Assembly: GCF_002959965.1 (NCBI RefSeq)
Contig: NZ_PREV01000026.1
Location: 379,501 to 443,500 of the forward strand
Origin: Microbulbifer pacificus
GTDB taxonomy: Bacteria; Pseudomonadota; Gammaproteobacteria; Pseudomonadales; Cellvibrionaceae
Direction: 5' to 3'
Length of the DNA: 64,000 bases
Below, piece by piece: positions 11,436 through 20,554 of this stretch. Under the pieces are notes generated by a model. That model ran no database searches, had not been told where the DNA came from, and saw only the letters and a list, made by a program, of their open reading frames with translations. The stretch's first letter is position 1. Every line of letters starts with the position of its first letter. The position numbers were made by a program, and so were the translations under genes.

Positions 11436-11802
11436 TGTAACCGTCTCCATACAGACTGTTGTTTTTGGATGAATCCCGTGAGGAAATCGGGAATTACGAT
11501 ACCCGCAATACGGTAAAACGCGCAAGCGCGAAAATTGCACTGAAGTGGCGGTTTGAAAGGAAAGTCACGCGGCGAACGATTAAAAAATAGGCGAACACGT
11601 CAATTATCGCTCAATCAATAGAATTCGGTGACGAATTTTGTCAGTAAACTTCTGATGTTCGAGACGGAGTCCTAACCAAACCTTTGAGTGAAAAATATCA
11701 ACCTATTGGCTGCCGAAACTGGGGGAAACTTTCCGATATCTCACGGCTAAAGGCAGGCAACAAACCTAGTTCACAGGATGCAACCCCGGCCCTTCAGGGT
11801 CA
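11436..11802. other. pilA-pilB divergent intergenic region
   Basis: This is the larger part of a 503 bp AT-richer gap. No open frame of note is present. I searched the pilA side for a sigma-54 promoter (TGGCAC-N5-TTGC), which drives pilA in Pseudomonas, and found none convincing. A small palindrome CGCGCAAGCGCG lies at about 11519-11530. No GEMM-type riboswitch signature was found. Confidence 0.5.
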
Positions 11803-11831
11803 TTGGCGGGTGCTTTTATATTCGCTATATT
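11803..11831 (+). promoter_or_regulatory. Candidate sigma-70 promoter of pilBCD
   Basis: TTGGCG (11803-11808), a 17 bp spacer and TATATT (11826-11831), about 108 bp before the pilB start. It is the best match in the gap; the start site is not known. Confidence 0.45.
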
Positions 11832-11938
11832 GATCGACCTTCTGGCAGCACCAAGATTTTCCTTGCACTCCCAGAGACTTACGTCCAGCAATTAAACTAA
11901 AGTAAAACGTTTCCCGGCGCACGGTAACCATAAGTTCT

Positions 11939-13648
11939 ATGAGCACCCCCCCACTTAGTGGCCTGGCCAAGCGGCTGGTACTCGACAATGCCCTGGACGA
12001 GACTACAGCCCAATCTGCCATCAAGGCCGCCAAACGCGAAGGCCACAGCTTTGCCCAGCATGCGGTGGACGCCAAGCTGATCAAAAGCCGCGAGCTGGCC
12101 AATATTGCCTCCACCGCCTTCGGCTCGCCGCTGTTTGACCTGTCCAGCTACAACTTTGATCTGCTGCCCAAAGATATCGTCGACGAAAAACTGATCAGCA
12201 AGCATTTTGCCCTGCCTTTGTACAAGCGCGGCAACCGCCTGTTTGTGGCGGTGGCGGACCCTACTAACCTGGCGGGACTGGACGAGATCAACTTCAACAC
12301 CGGCCTCAACACCGATGCGGTGCTGGTGGAAGCAGATAAACTCTCCAAGGCCATTGAAAACTACCTGAACAACAGCGACGTAGGTGGCGGCTTAGAGGGG
12401 CTTGACGACGAAAGTCTCGATGGACTCGATGTTGAAGCCTCTGAGACCCGGCGGGAAGACGAGGCTGACCCCGGTGGCGATGAAGCACCAGTGGTGCGCT
12501 TTGTCAACAAGGTATTACTGGATGCAATTCGCACCGGCGCATCGGATATACACTTCGAACCCTATGAAAAGCTCTACCGGGTGCGGCTGCGCACAGATGG
12601 AATTTTGCACGAGGTAGCGCGCCCCCCGATCCAGCTGGCCACCCGCATCTCCGCGCGTTTGAAGGTTATGTCAAAGATGGACATTTCCGAGCGCCGCGTA
12701 CCGCAGGATGGCCGCATCAAGATGAAACTGTCGAAGACCAAGGCCATCGACTTCCGCGTAAACAGCCTGCCCACCCTGTGGGGAGAAAAAATCGTACTGC
12801 GGATTCTGGATCCCTCCTCTGCCAAGCTCGGTATCGACGCATTGGGCTACGAGGAGTTCCAGAAGAAGATCTATATGGATGCCCTGGCGCAGCCTCAGGG
12901 TATGATTCTGGTTACCGGGCCCACCGGCTCCGGCAAAACCGTATCCCTGTATACCGGCCTGAATATTCTGAATACGCCCGAGCGCAATATCTCCACCGCG
13001 GAAGACCCGGTGGAAATCAATCTGGAGGGCATCAATCAGGTCAACGTCTCCAACAAGGTGGGGCTGAATTTTGCCGAGGCGCTGCGCTCCTTCCTGCGCC
13101 AGGACCCGGATATTGTGATGGTGGGCGAAATCCGGGATCTGGAAACCGCGGAAATTGCCATCAAGGCTGCACAAACCGGACACCTGGTGCTCTCCACCCT
13201 ACACACCAATTCAGCACCGGAAACCCTCACCCGCCTGATGAATATGGGGGTTCCCACCTTCAACATCGCCACCTCGGTAAGCGTAATCATTGCCCAGCGG
13301 CTCGCGCGACGGTTGTGCGGAGAGTGCAAGAAACCCGCGGAATTGCCGGAAGAAGTACTAAAAGAAGAAGGCTTCGATACAGTCACCATCCCCAGATCCG
13401 ATTGGAAGATATACCAGCCGGTGGGCTGCGAGCACTGTTCCAAGGGCTACAAGGGGCGCGTGGGCGTGTATGAAGTGGTTCGCATCACTGACGGAATTTC
13501 GCGCATTATAATGGAGGGCGGCAATTCCATTCAGATTGCCGATCAGGCAAGAAAGGAAGGCTTCAATAACCTGCGCATCTCAGCGCTGCGCAAGGTGGTG
13601 ATGGGCGTTACCAGCCTCGAAGAAGCTAATCGGGTCACCAAAGATTAA
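11939..13648 (+). CDS. pilB: Type IV pilus assembly ATPase PilB
   Basis: The 569-residue cytoplasmic ATPase powers pilus extension. An N-terminal MshEN/GspE-N domain (residues 1-160) precedes the secretion ATPase core with Walker A GPTGSGKT (about residue 326), the Asp box (EDPVEINLEGINQV), Walker B MVGEIRD and the His box (STLHTNSA). A zinc-binding tetracysteine motif is visible as CGECKKP and CEHCSKGYKGRVGVYEV. It is first in pilB-pilC-pilD. Length and motifs are full; between it and pilC lie 51 bp. Confidence 0.97.
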   Translation: MSTPPLSGLAKRLVLDNALDETTAQSAIKAAKREGHSFAQHAVDAKLIKSRELANIASTAFGSPLFDLSSYNFDLLPKDIVDEKLISKHFALPLYKRGNRLFVAVADPTNLAGLDEINFNTGLNTDAVLVEADKLSKAIENYLNNSDVGGGLEGLDDESLDGLDVEASETRREDEADPGGDEAPVVRFVNKVLLDAIRTGASDIHFEPYEKLYRVRLRTDGILHEVARPPIQLATRISARLKVMSKMDISERRVPQDGRIKMKLSKTKAIDFRVNSLPTLWGEKIVLRILDPSSAKLGIDALGYEEFQKKIYMDALAQPQGMILVTGPTGSGKTVSLYTGLNILNTPERNISTAEDPVEINLEGINQVNVSNKVGLNFAEALRSFLRQDPDIVMVGEIRDLETAEIAIKAAQTGHLVLSTLHTNSAPETLTRLMNMGVPTFNIATSVSVIIAQRLARRLCGECKKPAELPEEVLKEEGFDTVTIPRSDWKIYQPVGCEHCSKGYKGRVGVYEVVRITDGISRIIMEGGNSIQIADQARKEGFNNLRISALRKVVMGVTSLEEANRVTKD

Positions 13649-13699
13649 AATTACAGGCCTGATGCCTGAACAATTGATAAGAAAATCGGGAATCTCACC

Positions 13700-14914
13700 A
13701 TGGCCAAAGCCGCCACAGCAACTGCCTATACGTACAAAGGTGTTGATGCCAAAGGAAACGTAGTTGAGGGTGAAATCAATTCGTCCAACCCGGCATTGAT
13801 CAAAGCCCAGTTACGTCGCCAGGGAATTATTGCCAGCAAGGTACAGAAAAAGCCCAAGCCTCTATTTGGCGGAAGTAAAAAAGTAAAACCTGGCGACATT
13901 GCCATCTTCACCCGCCAAATGGCCACCATGATGAAAGCCGGGGTACCACTGGTACAAAGTTTTGAGATTGTCGCAGACGGCCTAGACAATGCGGGCCTAA
14001 AAGAGCTGATCAATAAAATTCGCGATGACGTGGCTTCAGGGACCGCCTTTGCCGACGCGCTGCGCAGGCATCCACTCTACTTCGACGATCTGTTTTGCAA
14101 CCTGGTCGCCTCCGGCGAGCAGTCTGGTGCGCTGGAAACCATGCTCGACCGCATAGCAACCTACAAAGAAAAAACTGAGTCACTGAAGAAAAAGATCAAA
14201 AAGGCCATGACATATCCTATTGCGGTCATGGTTGTAGCTGTAGTTGTGACAGCTATTCTGCTAGTAAAAGTTGTACCTCAGTTTGCGACCACATTTCAGG
14301 GCTTTGGTGCCGATCTACCGGCTTTCACCTTATTTGTTCTAAGTATTTCAGAGTGGATGCAGGCCAACTGGTTCTTCGCCTTTCTTGCCATTGTGGCGGG
14401 CGTTGGCGGCACCTTAGAAGTAAAAAAACGCAATAAAAATGTTGCCAATTTTTTTGACAAATTAGCACTCAAACTGCCAATTCTCGGGCAAATCGCCTAC
14501 AACTCGATAGCCGCACGATTTGCACGCACGCTTGCCACTACCTTTGCCGCCGGTGTCCCACTAATCGACGCGCTGAAGTCCGTTGCCGGAGCAACCGGTA
14601 ATGTAGTGTATGAAGATGCCACATTGAAGATCCGTGATTCAGTGGCTACAGGTGTACCACTTAACGGCGCAATGCGAGTGTCCGGCTTATACCCCACTAT
14701 GCTGATACAAATGACCGCGATCGGTGAAGAGTCCGGTGCACTGGATGAAATGCTCGGCAAGGCCGCGGACTTTTATGAGGAAGCAGTGGACAACATGGTG
14801 GACAATCTTACCGCGTTAATGGAACCTATGATTATGTCGATCCTCGGTATACTAGTTGGTGGACTGATGATCGCCATGTATCTACCCATTTTCCAGCTCG
14901 GTCAGGTTGTCTAA
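13700..14914 (+). CDS. pilC: Type IV pilus inner-membrane platform protein PilC
   Basis: The 404-residue protein has the two GspF repeats (residues about 70-190 and 270-395) with three hydrophobic segments, e.g. MTYPIAVMVVAVVVTAILLV and MIMSILGILVGGLMIAMYLP. The signature DIAIFTRQMATMMKAGVPLV opens the first repeat, and RFARTLATTFAAGVPLIDAL the second. It anchors the PilB motor under the pilus in the inner membrane. Between pilC and pilD are 15 bp. Base composition is more AT-rich than in pilB, notably in the first half. Confidence 0.96.
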   Translation: MAKAATATAYTYKGVDAKGNVVEGEINSSNPALIKAQLRRQGIIASKVQKKPKPLFGGSKKVKPGDIAIFTRQMATMMKAGVPLVQSFEIVADGLDNAGLKELINKIRDDVASGTAFADALRRHPLYFDDLFCNLVASGEQSGALETMLDRIATYKEKTESLKKKIKKAMTYPIAVMVVAVVVTAILLVKVVPQFATTFQGFGADLPAFTLFVLSISEWMQANWFFAFLAIVAGVGGTLEVKKRNKNVANFFDKLALKLPILGQIAYNSIAARFARTLATTFAAGVPLIDALKSVAGATGNVVYEDATLKIRDSVATGVPLNGAMRVSGLYPTMLIQMTAIGEESGALDEMLGKAADFYEEAVDNMVDNLTALMEPMIMSILGILVGGLMIAMYLPIFQLGQVV

Positions 14915-14929
14915 ACAAACGAATTCACA

Positions 14930-15811
14930 ATGCTCGAATATATTTCTTCCCACCCAGCGCTGCTTATTAGCAGCGCTTTTATTTTAGGCCTGCTTATCGG
15001 CAGCTTCCTTAATGTCGTCATCCACCGCCTCCCCATCATGATGGAGCGGGAATACAAGCAGGATTTCTACAGCTATTTTGAAAAGACACCCTCTGCCGAC
15101 GAGCAGAAGCAGCTTTCCGAAACCTACAACCTGGTGCTCCCCCACTCCCACTGCCCTAAATGCAATACAGTGATCAAGCCCTGGCAAAACATCCCCATCA
15201 TCAGTTACCTGCTGCTGCGTGGTAAATGTGGCCACTGCGGTACCGCGATTTCCAAGCGCTACCCGCTGGTGGAGCTGGTCACCGGGATTTTGACGGCCAT
15301 TGTTGTGTGGCAGCTGGGTTTTACCTGGCAGGCGCTGGCTGGGGTGTTTTTTACCTGGGCGCTGGTGGCGCTGACAGGGATTGATTTCGACAAACAGCTG
15401 CTGCCAGACAATATCACCCTGCCCCTGCTGTGGGTGGGGCTGCTAATCAATATCTGGGGCGTATTTGTACCGCTGCAGGACGCCGTCATCGGTGCGATTG
15501 TCGGTTACCTGTCCCTGTGGGCTGTATTCCATCTGTTCAAGCTGGTTACCGGCAAGGAGGGTATGGGTGCGGGGGACTTCAAGATTCTCGCGGCCATTGG
15601 TGCCTGGTTTGGCTGGCAGTCGGTGCTGCTGGTGATTCCGCTTTCCGCGGCCGTAGGCGCGCTGGTGGGAATTGTCTGGACGCTGGTTTCCGGGCGCGAC
15701 AAGAACCTGCCCATCGCCTTTGGACCCTATCTGGCCGGCGCGGCATGGATTGCCATGCTGTGGGGCGAACAGATTGTGGGCTGGTATTTCCGTATATCCG
15801 GACTGAACTGA
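14930..15811 (+). CDS. pilD: Prepilin peptidase and N-methyltransferase PilD
   Basis: The 293-residue inner-membrane aspartic protease cleaves prepilin leaders and methylates the new N-terminus. The N-terminal cytoplasmic loop has two CxxC pairs, CPKC and CGHCG, which bind zinc. The catalytic aspartates are in DFDKQLLPDNITLPLLW and in GMGAGDFKILAAIGAWFG (GxGxxD). Several hydrophobic segments fill the rest. The stop is followed with no spacer by the coaE start. PilA in this window is an obvious substrate. Confidence 0.97.
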   Translation: MLEYISSHPALLISSAFILGLLIGSFLNVVIHRLPIMMEREYKQDFYSYFEKTPSADEQKQLSETYNLVLPHSHCPKCNTVIKPWQNIPIISYLLLRGKCGHCGTAISKRYPLVELVTGILTAIVVWQLGFTWQALAGVFFTWALVALTGIDFDKQLLPDNITLPLLWVGLLINIWGVFVPLQDAVIGAIVGYLSLWAVFHLFKLVTGKEGMGAGDFKILAAIGAWFGWQSVLLVIPLSAAVGALVGIVWTLVSGRDKNLPIAFGPYLAGAAWIAMLWGEQIVGWYFRISGLN

Positions 15812-16435
15812 GTGGCTGATTCCGTGTTTATCGTGGGGCTGACCGGCGGTATCGGCAGTGGCAAGTCAGCCGCCGCGGCGCGCTTTCGGCACCACGGGGT
15901 GAATGTGGTGGATGCGGATTGGGCGGCACGGGTGGTGGTGGAGCCGGGGCGGCCGGCGCTGGCTGCCATTGAAGAACATTTCGGGCCGTCGGTGATTCAG
16001 GCAGATGGCACGCTCGACCGGGCGGTGCTGCGCAAGCTGGTGTTTACTGATCCCGCCGAGCGGCGCTGGCTGGAGCAGCTGACGCATCCGCTGATCCGCG
16101 AGGAAATCGTCAGTTCTCTGGCGGGCAGTGCGCAAACGCACTCCGCACCCTACGCAATCCTGGAATCCCCGCTGTTGATCGAATCCGGCCAGTCAGAGCT
16201 GGTGCAGCGGATCTGTGTGGTAGACCTGCCAGAGGCGATGCAATTAGCGCGCGCCAGTGCACGGGATGCCAATACCCCGGAGCAGATCCGCAAGATCATG
16301 GCAGCGCAACTTTCACGGAAGACACGGTGTGCAAAAGCAGACGATATTCTGGATAATAGCGGCTCGCTCGAATCCCTGAATGCACAGGTGGACGCGCTTC
16401 ACGGGAAGTACGTTCAACTGGCATCCCAATCCTGA
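15812..16435 (+). CDS. coaE: Dephospho-CoA kinase
   Basis: The 207-residue kinase adds the 3'-phosphate to dephospho-CoA, the last step of CoA synthesis. The P-loop [20 protein letters not shown] is near the N-terminus, followed by [13 protein letters not shown], the nucleoside-binding acidic segment. The start is GTG at 15812 immediately after the pilD stop, so translation is coupled. The pilD-coaE-yacG order is widespread in gammaproteobacteria. Confidence 0.96.
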   Translation: MADSVFIVGLTGGIGSGKSAAAARFRHHGVNVVDADWAARVVVEPGRPALAAIEEHFGPSVIQADGTLDRAVLRKLVFTDPAERRWLEQLTHPLIREEIVSSLAGSAQTHSAPYAILESPLLIESGQSELVQRICVVDLPEAMQLARASARDANTPEQIRKIMAAQLSRKTRCAKADDILDNSGSLESLNAQVDALHGKYVQLASQS

Positions 16436-16449
16436 TTGTTGTTATTTCC

Positions 16450-16671
16450 ATGTCTGACCGCTCTTCTTCCGACACACCAACCCTCGCCTGCCCTACCTGC
16501 AAGAAGCCCATTGAGTGGAGCGAGAAGTTTCCCCACCGTCCGTTCTGCTGTGAGCGCTGCAAGCTGATCGACCTGGGGGAGTGGGCCAGCGAGGGGCACA
16601 AGATACCGGGGCAGCCGGTGTATGACGATGTGTTGAGTGACGATTTGGACCCGGCCAAAACTCGGCACTGA
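16450..16671 (+). CDS. yacG: DNA gyrase inhibitor YacG
   Basis: This 73-residue zinc protein has four cysteines in [11 protein letters not shown] and [18 protein letters not shown], the YacG signature. It binds GyrB and can inhibit gyrase. It follows coaE by 14 bp. The stop codon lies inside a hairpin that probably terminates the operon. Confidence 0.95.
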   Translation: MSDRSSSDTPTLACPTCKKPIEWSEKFPHRPFCCERCKLIDLGEWASEGHKIPGQPVYDDVLSDDLDPAKTRH

Positions 16672-16689
16672 TACCGGGAGTGCCGAGTT
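16659..16689. terminator. Hairpin between convergent yacG and the orphan gene
   Basis: Perfect 11 bp arms AACTCGGCACT (16659-16669) and AGTGCCGAGTT (16679-16689) with a 9 nt loop, lying over the yacG stop and 12 bp from the stop of the gene on the other strand. There is no long T-run, so a bidirectional terminator is plausible but not certain. Confidence 0.55.
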
Positions 16690-16701
16690 CCTGTTCAACA
16701 A

Positions 16702-17805
16702 TCAGTGCTGGTTTCCTACCCGCGCGCGTGGAGTGGTAATTTCAACGCTTGCGTTTAACTCCCGCTCTCCTAAGTGGTCATTTTCAATAAACGCCGGACC
16801 AATCGCCCGGCAGCCCGGCAGCGGCCGAGGCTTGATACGTTGGTCGATAAATGCGGCCACGTCTTCCTTGGGGGCGCGGTGGTCGCCGCCCTCTCTGGGT
16901 TGTAATTTGTCTCGGTACTCTGCTCCACTCCACATGTACAAGGTGTGTTTAGCTTCAATGACCTGTGTCTCCGTGCAGTGGAACAGAGGGAAGTGATCCT
17001 CCGAATTGTGAATGGTGGCCTTTTCCCGCTTCGCGGGCTCGGATAGCTCCACCACAATCGTGGACATGATGTTTTCCATCAAACGGAGGTAGTTGGTAAG
17101 GGGGGAGCGTTGTTTACGGTATGGGTTACCTGAGTTATACAGACTGCGCGATACATCAAATGTGGCGCGCAGGCAGCGGCGGTGGCCAATAGGGCATAAC
17201 CAGTAAAATTCATCTGAGCCCATCCGCAACGGTTGGGCTTCAAAATAAAACCAATTTCTCCCATTGAGTTCCAACCATTGAGTATTCAGTGGTGCCAAGT
17301 AGCAGGGCCACAGGTACTCGGTGAGGTCAAAAGGATCTCGACTCTCACCATAACCCTCGTGGTAGCTGCCCAACCAACCTTCACTGAAGTACCCTCTCGC
17401 ATAACGCAGCAGATCGTCACGACGAAACAAACTACAGTTAACCGGCAGCTCATCCACCTCTTCCACCACCAGTTGCACTTCCAAGCCACCGACACTTGCT
17501 CCATCCAACAGCGGTCTTCCGGTGAAGTTCCATCCGCTGCTCCAAATGGTTACACGACGATCCGCGCGTTCGCTACCGGCCGGTTTATGACTGGGAATAT
17601 GGCGGTCATATTCAATTAATTCGAAAGTGCCAGTTGCATCCAAATCAAATACGGCTGGCTCTTGCCCAAGTGCAAATGACATATACGCGTTGGGTAATAG
17701 TGGGGGAGCCTGGAGACTGACTCGAGTTCCAGATAATTCTTTGACTACTGGGCGAGCCTTATGCCAGCTGGGCCCCTTAGGTTTTTTCTCGCTGCCAAAC
17801 CACAT
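16702..17805 (-). CDS. Uncharacterized protein of a two-gene cassette
   Basis: This 367-residue protein begins MWFGSEKKPKGPSWHKARPV; I recognise no family. No signal peptide or membrane segment is visible. It is rich in aromatics and has a Trp/Tyr-rich middle (EGWLGSYHEGYGESRDPFDL, GRNWFYFEAQPLRMG) and repeated beta-strand-like stretches, suggesting a soluble beta-rich fold. It is 24 bp downstream of the larger unknown gene on the same strand, so they are co-transcribed. It could be the immunity, adaptor or partner protein of that gene; this is a guess from pairing alone. Confidence 0.7.
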   Translation of the reverse strand: MWFGSEKKPKGPSWHKARPVVKELSGTRVSLQAPPLLPNAYMSFALGQEPAVFDLDATGTFELIEYDRHIPSHKPAGSERADRRVTIWSSGWNFTGRPLLDGASVGGLEVQLVVEEVDELPVNCSLFRRDDLLRYARGYFSEGWLGSYHEGYGESRDPFDLTEYLWPCYLAPLNTQWLELNGRNWFYFEAQPLRMGSDEFYWLCPIGHRRCLRATFDVSRSLYNSGNPYRKQRSPLTNYLRLMENIMSTIVVELSEPAKREKATIHNSEDHFPLFHCTETQVIEAKHTLYMWSGAEYRDKLQPREGGDHRAPKEDVAAFIDQRIKPRPLPGCRAIGPAFIENDHLGERELNASVEITTPRARVGNQH

Positions 17806-17829
17806 AATATTATCCTGACACCGTTTGGG

Positions 17830-19116
17830 TTATGGCTTGTTGGGTTTATTGATCAACTGCTGGAGCTGATCCCCGGTACTTTTAAAGTAGTGATTGCGTG
17901 CACCAGGCAGTGAGGCTACGACTGTTGGTGTCAGTTTATGCAACGCTTTGACCACCGCCGCGGCCAAAGCTGCGGAACCGCCGGTTGAGGCAGCCAACCC
18001 TGCTGCCATGCCGGTCATCCCCCACTTTTTAATCAGGTAGTCACCGGTCTGCCACGCCAGGTTAACGCTCTTGCCCAAACGATCGCCCCGGGGAGTGTGA
18101 TGGAGCAAATCATTGCCCGCGCTGAGCAATGGCGCCAATCCCAACTGTTCGCCGCCGATTGTCTGTGTCAAACCCGGCGCCGCGTTGTGCCATTTATCAT
18201 CCTGAGTGTCCATATTCAGTTTCCGGCGCGCACGATCAGCGGTGAAACGACTGCGGGTGTGGTCACTGAGGAAGATCTTCTGCCGCTGTTGCAGGTCAAC
18301 CTGCCCCCGTCCCAAGAATTCCATAGCTTCGATCAGTACCCATGCACCCTCACCATGGCTGGTCCATTCCACATGCAGCCCCTGCTGATGGGCTTCGAGC
18401 ATGTGCTGGGCGAGAATGCGTGCGGCCTTCTGTTGCTGCTCCGATCCATAATTGCCAAGAGACTTCAGGGTTCGCCAACCGGCAATCCAGGCACCGGTCT
18501 CTGGTGGCACGTAAAGCAGCTGGAAGCCAGATTGCACCAATACGCTGAGCTTGGATTGATCGCCCCGACTAATATGGTTGGCCATTATTCGCACAGCGTC
18601 ATTTGCTTGGGCAATCTGCCCGTTTATCCCAACCTTGACAGGCGATGTGGCACTTCCTTGTTGAGTTTTGGAAGGTATTAACTTTGGACTGGGCTTCTTG
18701 GGAAAAGTGAAGCGCCCTCTATTATTCGTCGCAATTTGCCACAATGCCGGATGTCTCTTTTCAGCAACATCCGCGGTAACCATCCGAATTGCCACTATTT
18801 CCACATCCGTCTGACAATCCCCGTAGTAACTGTTCAGTTCATACTCAATCTCAAATCCTCCGGCCACCAGCAAACGGCGTGTGGGGTGATTGGGTTTGAG
18901 CATGCTGTTGACGGGGCTGGCGGGGCCGCGGAGGCTGTCGACGGCTTTAATCAGGACCTGAGCATGATAGCCGGCGCTGCTCTGCTGGGTGCTGAGCTGG
19001 CGAAAGTTGTCGAGTATCTGCCTCTGGCTGCCGTTGGCGAAGATGGCGCGTCCGGAGTCGCGTTTTCCCCAGGCCTGGAGGGCGTTGGATGTTTGGGTGG
19101 CAGGCAGCTGTCCCAT
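17830..19116 (-). CDS. Uncharacterized protein with degenerate alpha/beta-hydrolase-like C-terminal half
   Basis: The 428-residue protein is taken to start at ATG 19116 (MGQLPATQTSNALQAWGKRD) because AAGGA lies seven bases upstream; an earlier ATG at 19149 has no ribosome site. Residues about 200-275 resemble the core of lipase-like proteins: LYVPPETGAWIAGWRTL, then VEWTSHGEGAWVLIEAMEFL, which aligns with the AHSQG nucleophile elbow but has Gly where Ser is expected. Near the C-terminus MAAGLAASTGGSAALAAAVV is a small-residue-rich hydrophobic stretch. Secreted or effector roles are possible; no function can be assigned. Base composition is lower in GC than flanking core genes. Confidence 0.72.
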   Translation of the reverse strand: MGQLPATQTSNALQAWGKRDSGRAIFANGSQRQILDNFRQLSTQQSSAGYHAQVLIKAVDSLRGPASPVNSMLKPNHPTRRLLVAGGFEIEYELNSYYGDCQTDVEIVAIRMVTADVAEKRHPALWQIATNNRGRFTFPKKPSPKLIPSKTQQGSATSPVKVGINGQIAQANDAVRIMANHISRGDQSKLSVLVQSGFQLLYVPPETGAWIAGWRTLKSLGNYGSEQQQKAARILAQHMLEAHQQGLHVEWTSHGEGAWVLIEAMEFLGRGQVDLQQRQKIFLSDHTRSRFTADRARRKLNMDTQDDKWHNAAPGLTQTIGGEQLGLAPLLSAGNDLLHHTPRGDRLGKSVNLAWQTGDYLIKKWGMTGMAAGLAASTGGSAALAAAVVKALHKLTPTVVASLPGARNHYFKSTGDQLQQLINKPNKP

Positions 19117-19262
19117 GGCAAATTCCTTCTGCGTACGGGGTTGTTCCATTGACTTGTTGCCGGTACCTCCGGCGTTCGCCGAAGATTAACAAACACGCCA
19201 AAACGCTGGCAAAAATAGTTGGGGTACTGTGGTTCCAGGTAGTGCAGGGAGCGCGAAGCTCC

Positions 19263-19323
19263 AGCTCCGCAGTTGGCGGGCTTGGTAATTATGGCGTTAT
19301 CCGCAGTGCGGAGCCGGGCTCCG
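19263..19323. repeat. Palindromic repeat pair at the edge of the orphan cassette
   Basis: AGCTCCGCA at 19263-19271 is the inverse of TGCGGAGC(C) at 19307-19315, and the latter also forms its own hairpin CGGAGC-CGG-GCTCCG (19309-19323). A third palindrome GGAGC-GCGAA-GCTCC lies just left at 19248-19262. It sits in the 218 bp gap between the cassette and the thioredoxin-like gene. Its sequence differs from the GTAG-type REPs. Confidence 0.5.
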
Positions 19324-19334
19324 TGTTCCCGGTC

Positions 19335-19850
19335 CTATTCCGCCAGCCACAAACGGACTTTCAATCCCCATTTCGACGTCATTCCCGAAGTTACCGTGCT
19401 CACAATTCCTTCACGATCGACGATGGCAATGGTAGGGGTTACCTGCAGGCCCCAGCTGGCGCTGAGCGCGCCGGTGGGGTCGTTGATGGTGCGGAACATC
19501 AATTCGTGCTTTCGCTGGTAAGCGGCCACTTCTTCCGCACTGCCCGACTGCAGGGCTACGCTGATGATTTGATGATTTTCGGAAAGGTCGGATACCGCCG
19601 GCGATACTACGCGGCAGTAGCCGCACCAGGTGGCCCAGAAGTAGATCAGCACCGGTCCCTGTTCGGTCATGGTCTGCAGATCCAGTGACGCCCCGCTGAT
19701 ATCCTCTGCCGTCAGTTGCGGCGCTTTTCCTTTGGGCATATGGCGGCTGTGGTAGCCAGACACGACGGTGATAATCACGGCCGCCAGCGCCATAAATTTA
19801 CCCAGCGACCACAGCGCACTTCGCCATTTCACGGCCCGAACCCCATTCAC
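19335..19850 (-). CDS. Membrane-anchored thioredoxin-like protein disulfide oxidoreductase
   Basis: This 171-residue protein has one N-terminal membrane segment (FMALAAVIITVVSGY, residues about 19-33) and a periplasmic thioredoxin fold with active site ATWCGYCRVVSP (Cys at about 77 and 80). The cis-proline loop is VTPTIAIVD. It resembles TlpA/ScsD-type thiol oxidoreductases that act in periplasmic disulfide reduction or isomerisation. It starts with GTG overlapping the trmO stop (GTGA), so it is translationally coupled to trmO. The partner protein is unknown. Confidence 0.85.
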   Translation of the reverse strand: MNGVRAVKWRSALWSLGKFMALAAVIITVVSGYHSRHMPKGKAPQLTAEDISGASLDLQTMTEQGPVLIYFWATWCGYCRVVSPAVSDLSENHQIISVALQSGSAEEVAAYQRKHELMFRTINDPTGALSASWGLQVTPTIAIVDREGIVSTVTSGMTSKWGLKVRLWLAE

Positions 19851-20554
19851 TTCCCGACCTCTTCACTCAGTAACCGCAAGTCCACCACCTCGATCTCACC
19901 GCGGATATACCGCCACTGCAGATTGAAACCACACAGCGCCATGCCATAAATCCGTTCCGGGTCCGGTTGCTGGTAGGCCGGCTTGGGGTCCTGGGCGAGG
20001 ACTTGGTGAATCAGTGCCGGCAGGTCGGTACCCCAGTCGTCGCGGTAATCCCGGGCCACTGTGAGAATGGCTTCGGGGATGTTGACAGCGATGGATGGCG
20101 GTGCGGCTTCGGCGAGTTCACTGCGGGCATCTACCACAGCATCGGCATAGGGTATGTAGGGCTTGATGTCGAGAACGGGTGTGCCGTCCAGCAGGTCGGC
20201 ACCGGCGACGATCAGCTCCACTCTGGGGGCTGTGCGCACTTCGATCAGACGCACCACAGACAGGCCGATATTGTTGGGGCGAAATGGTGAGCGGGTGGCG
20301 AAGACACCGAGCTTTTTGTTACCGCCAAGGCGCGGCGGGCGCACTTTGGGAGACCACTGGCCGGCGACCTCATGAAAGAGCCAGGTGAGCCACAGGTGAC
20401 TGTGCTGTTCAAGCCCGGACACGGCATCCGGGTCGTTGTATGGCGGTAACAGTTCGATGGATGCGCGGCTGGCATCCGCCAGCAGGGGCTGGCGGGGGAT
20501 GCCGAACTTGTCGCTGAAGCAGGAGTGGGTGGTGGCAACGGGTTCGATCTTCAA
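19847..20554 (-). CDS. trmO: tRNA (N6-threonylcarbamoyladenosine37-N6)-methyltransferase TrmO
   Basis: This protein of about 235 residues has the UPF0066/TsaA-like beta-barrel fold; it methylates t6A37 of tRNA-Thr with S-adenosylmethionine. The conserved block FATRSPFRPNNIGLSVVRLI is the family signature. I choose a TTG start at 20554 with AAGGG six bases upstream: it overlaps the gabD stop by 4 nt (TTGA), and the protein then matches the E. coli TrmO length. An ATG at 20584 has no ribosome site and overlaps gabD by 34 nt. It is coupled at its end to the thioredoxin-like gene. Confidence 0.9.
   Translation of the reverse strand: MKIEPVATTHSCFSDKFGIPRQPLLADASRASIELLPPYNDPDAVSGLEQHSHLWLTWLFHEVAGQWSPKVRPPRLGGNKKLGVFATRSPFRPNNIGLSVVRLIEVRTAPRVELIVAGADLLDGTPVLDIKPYIPYADAVVDARSELAEAAPPSIAVNIPEAILTVARDYRDDWGTDLPALIHQVLAQDPKPAYQQPDPERIYGMALCGFNLQWRYIRGEIEVVDLRLLSEEVGK

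Noticed and set aside
11600..11790. Possible cyclic-di-GMP (GEMM) riboswitch in the pilA-pilB gap
   Set aside because: There are a GAAA-like loop and AAAGGC, but the core motifs of GEMM and the receptor loop pattern are not present.
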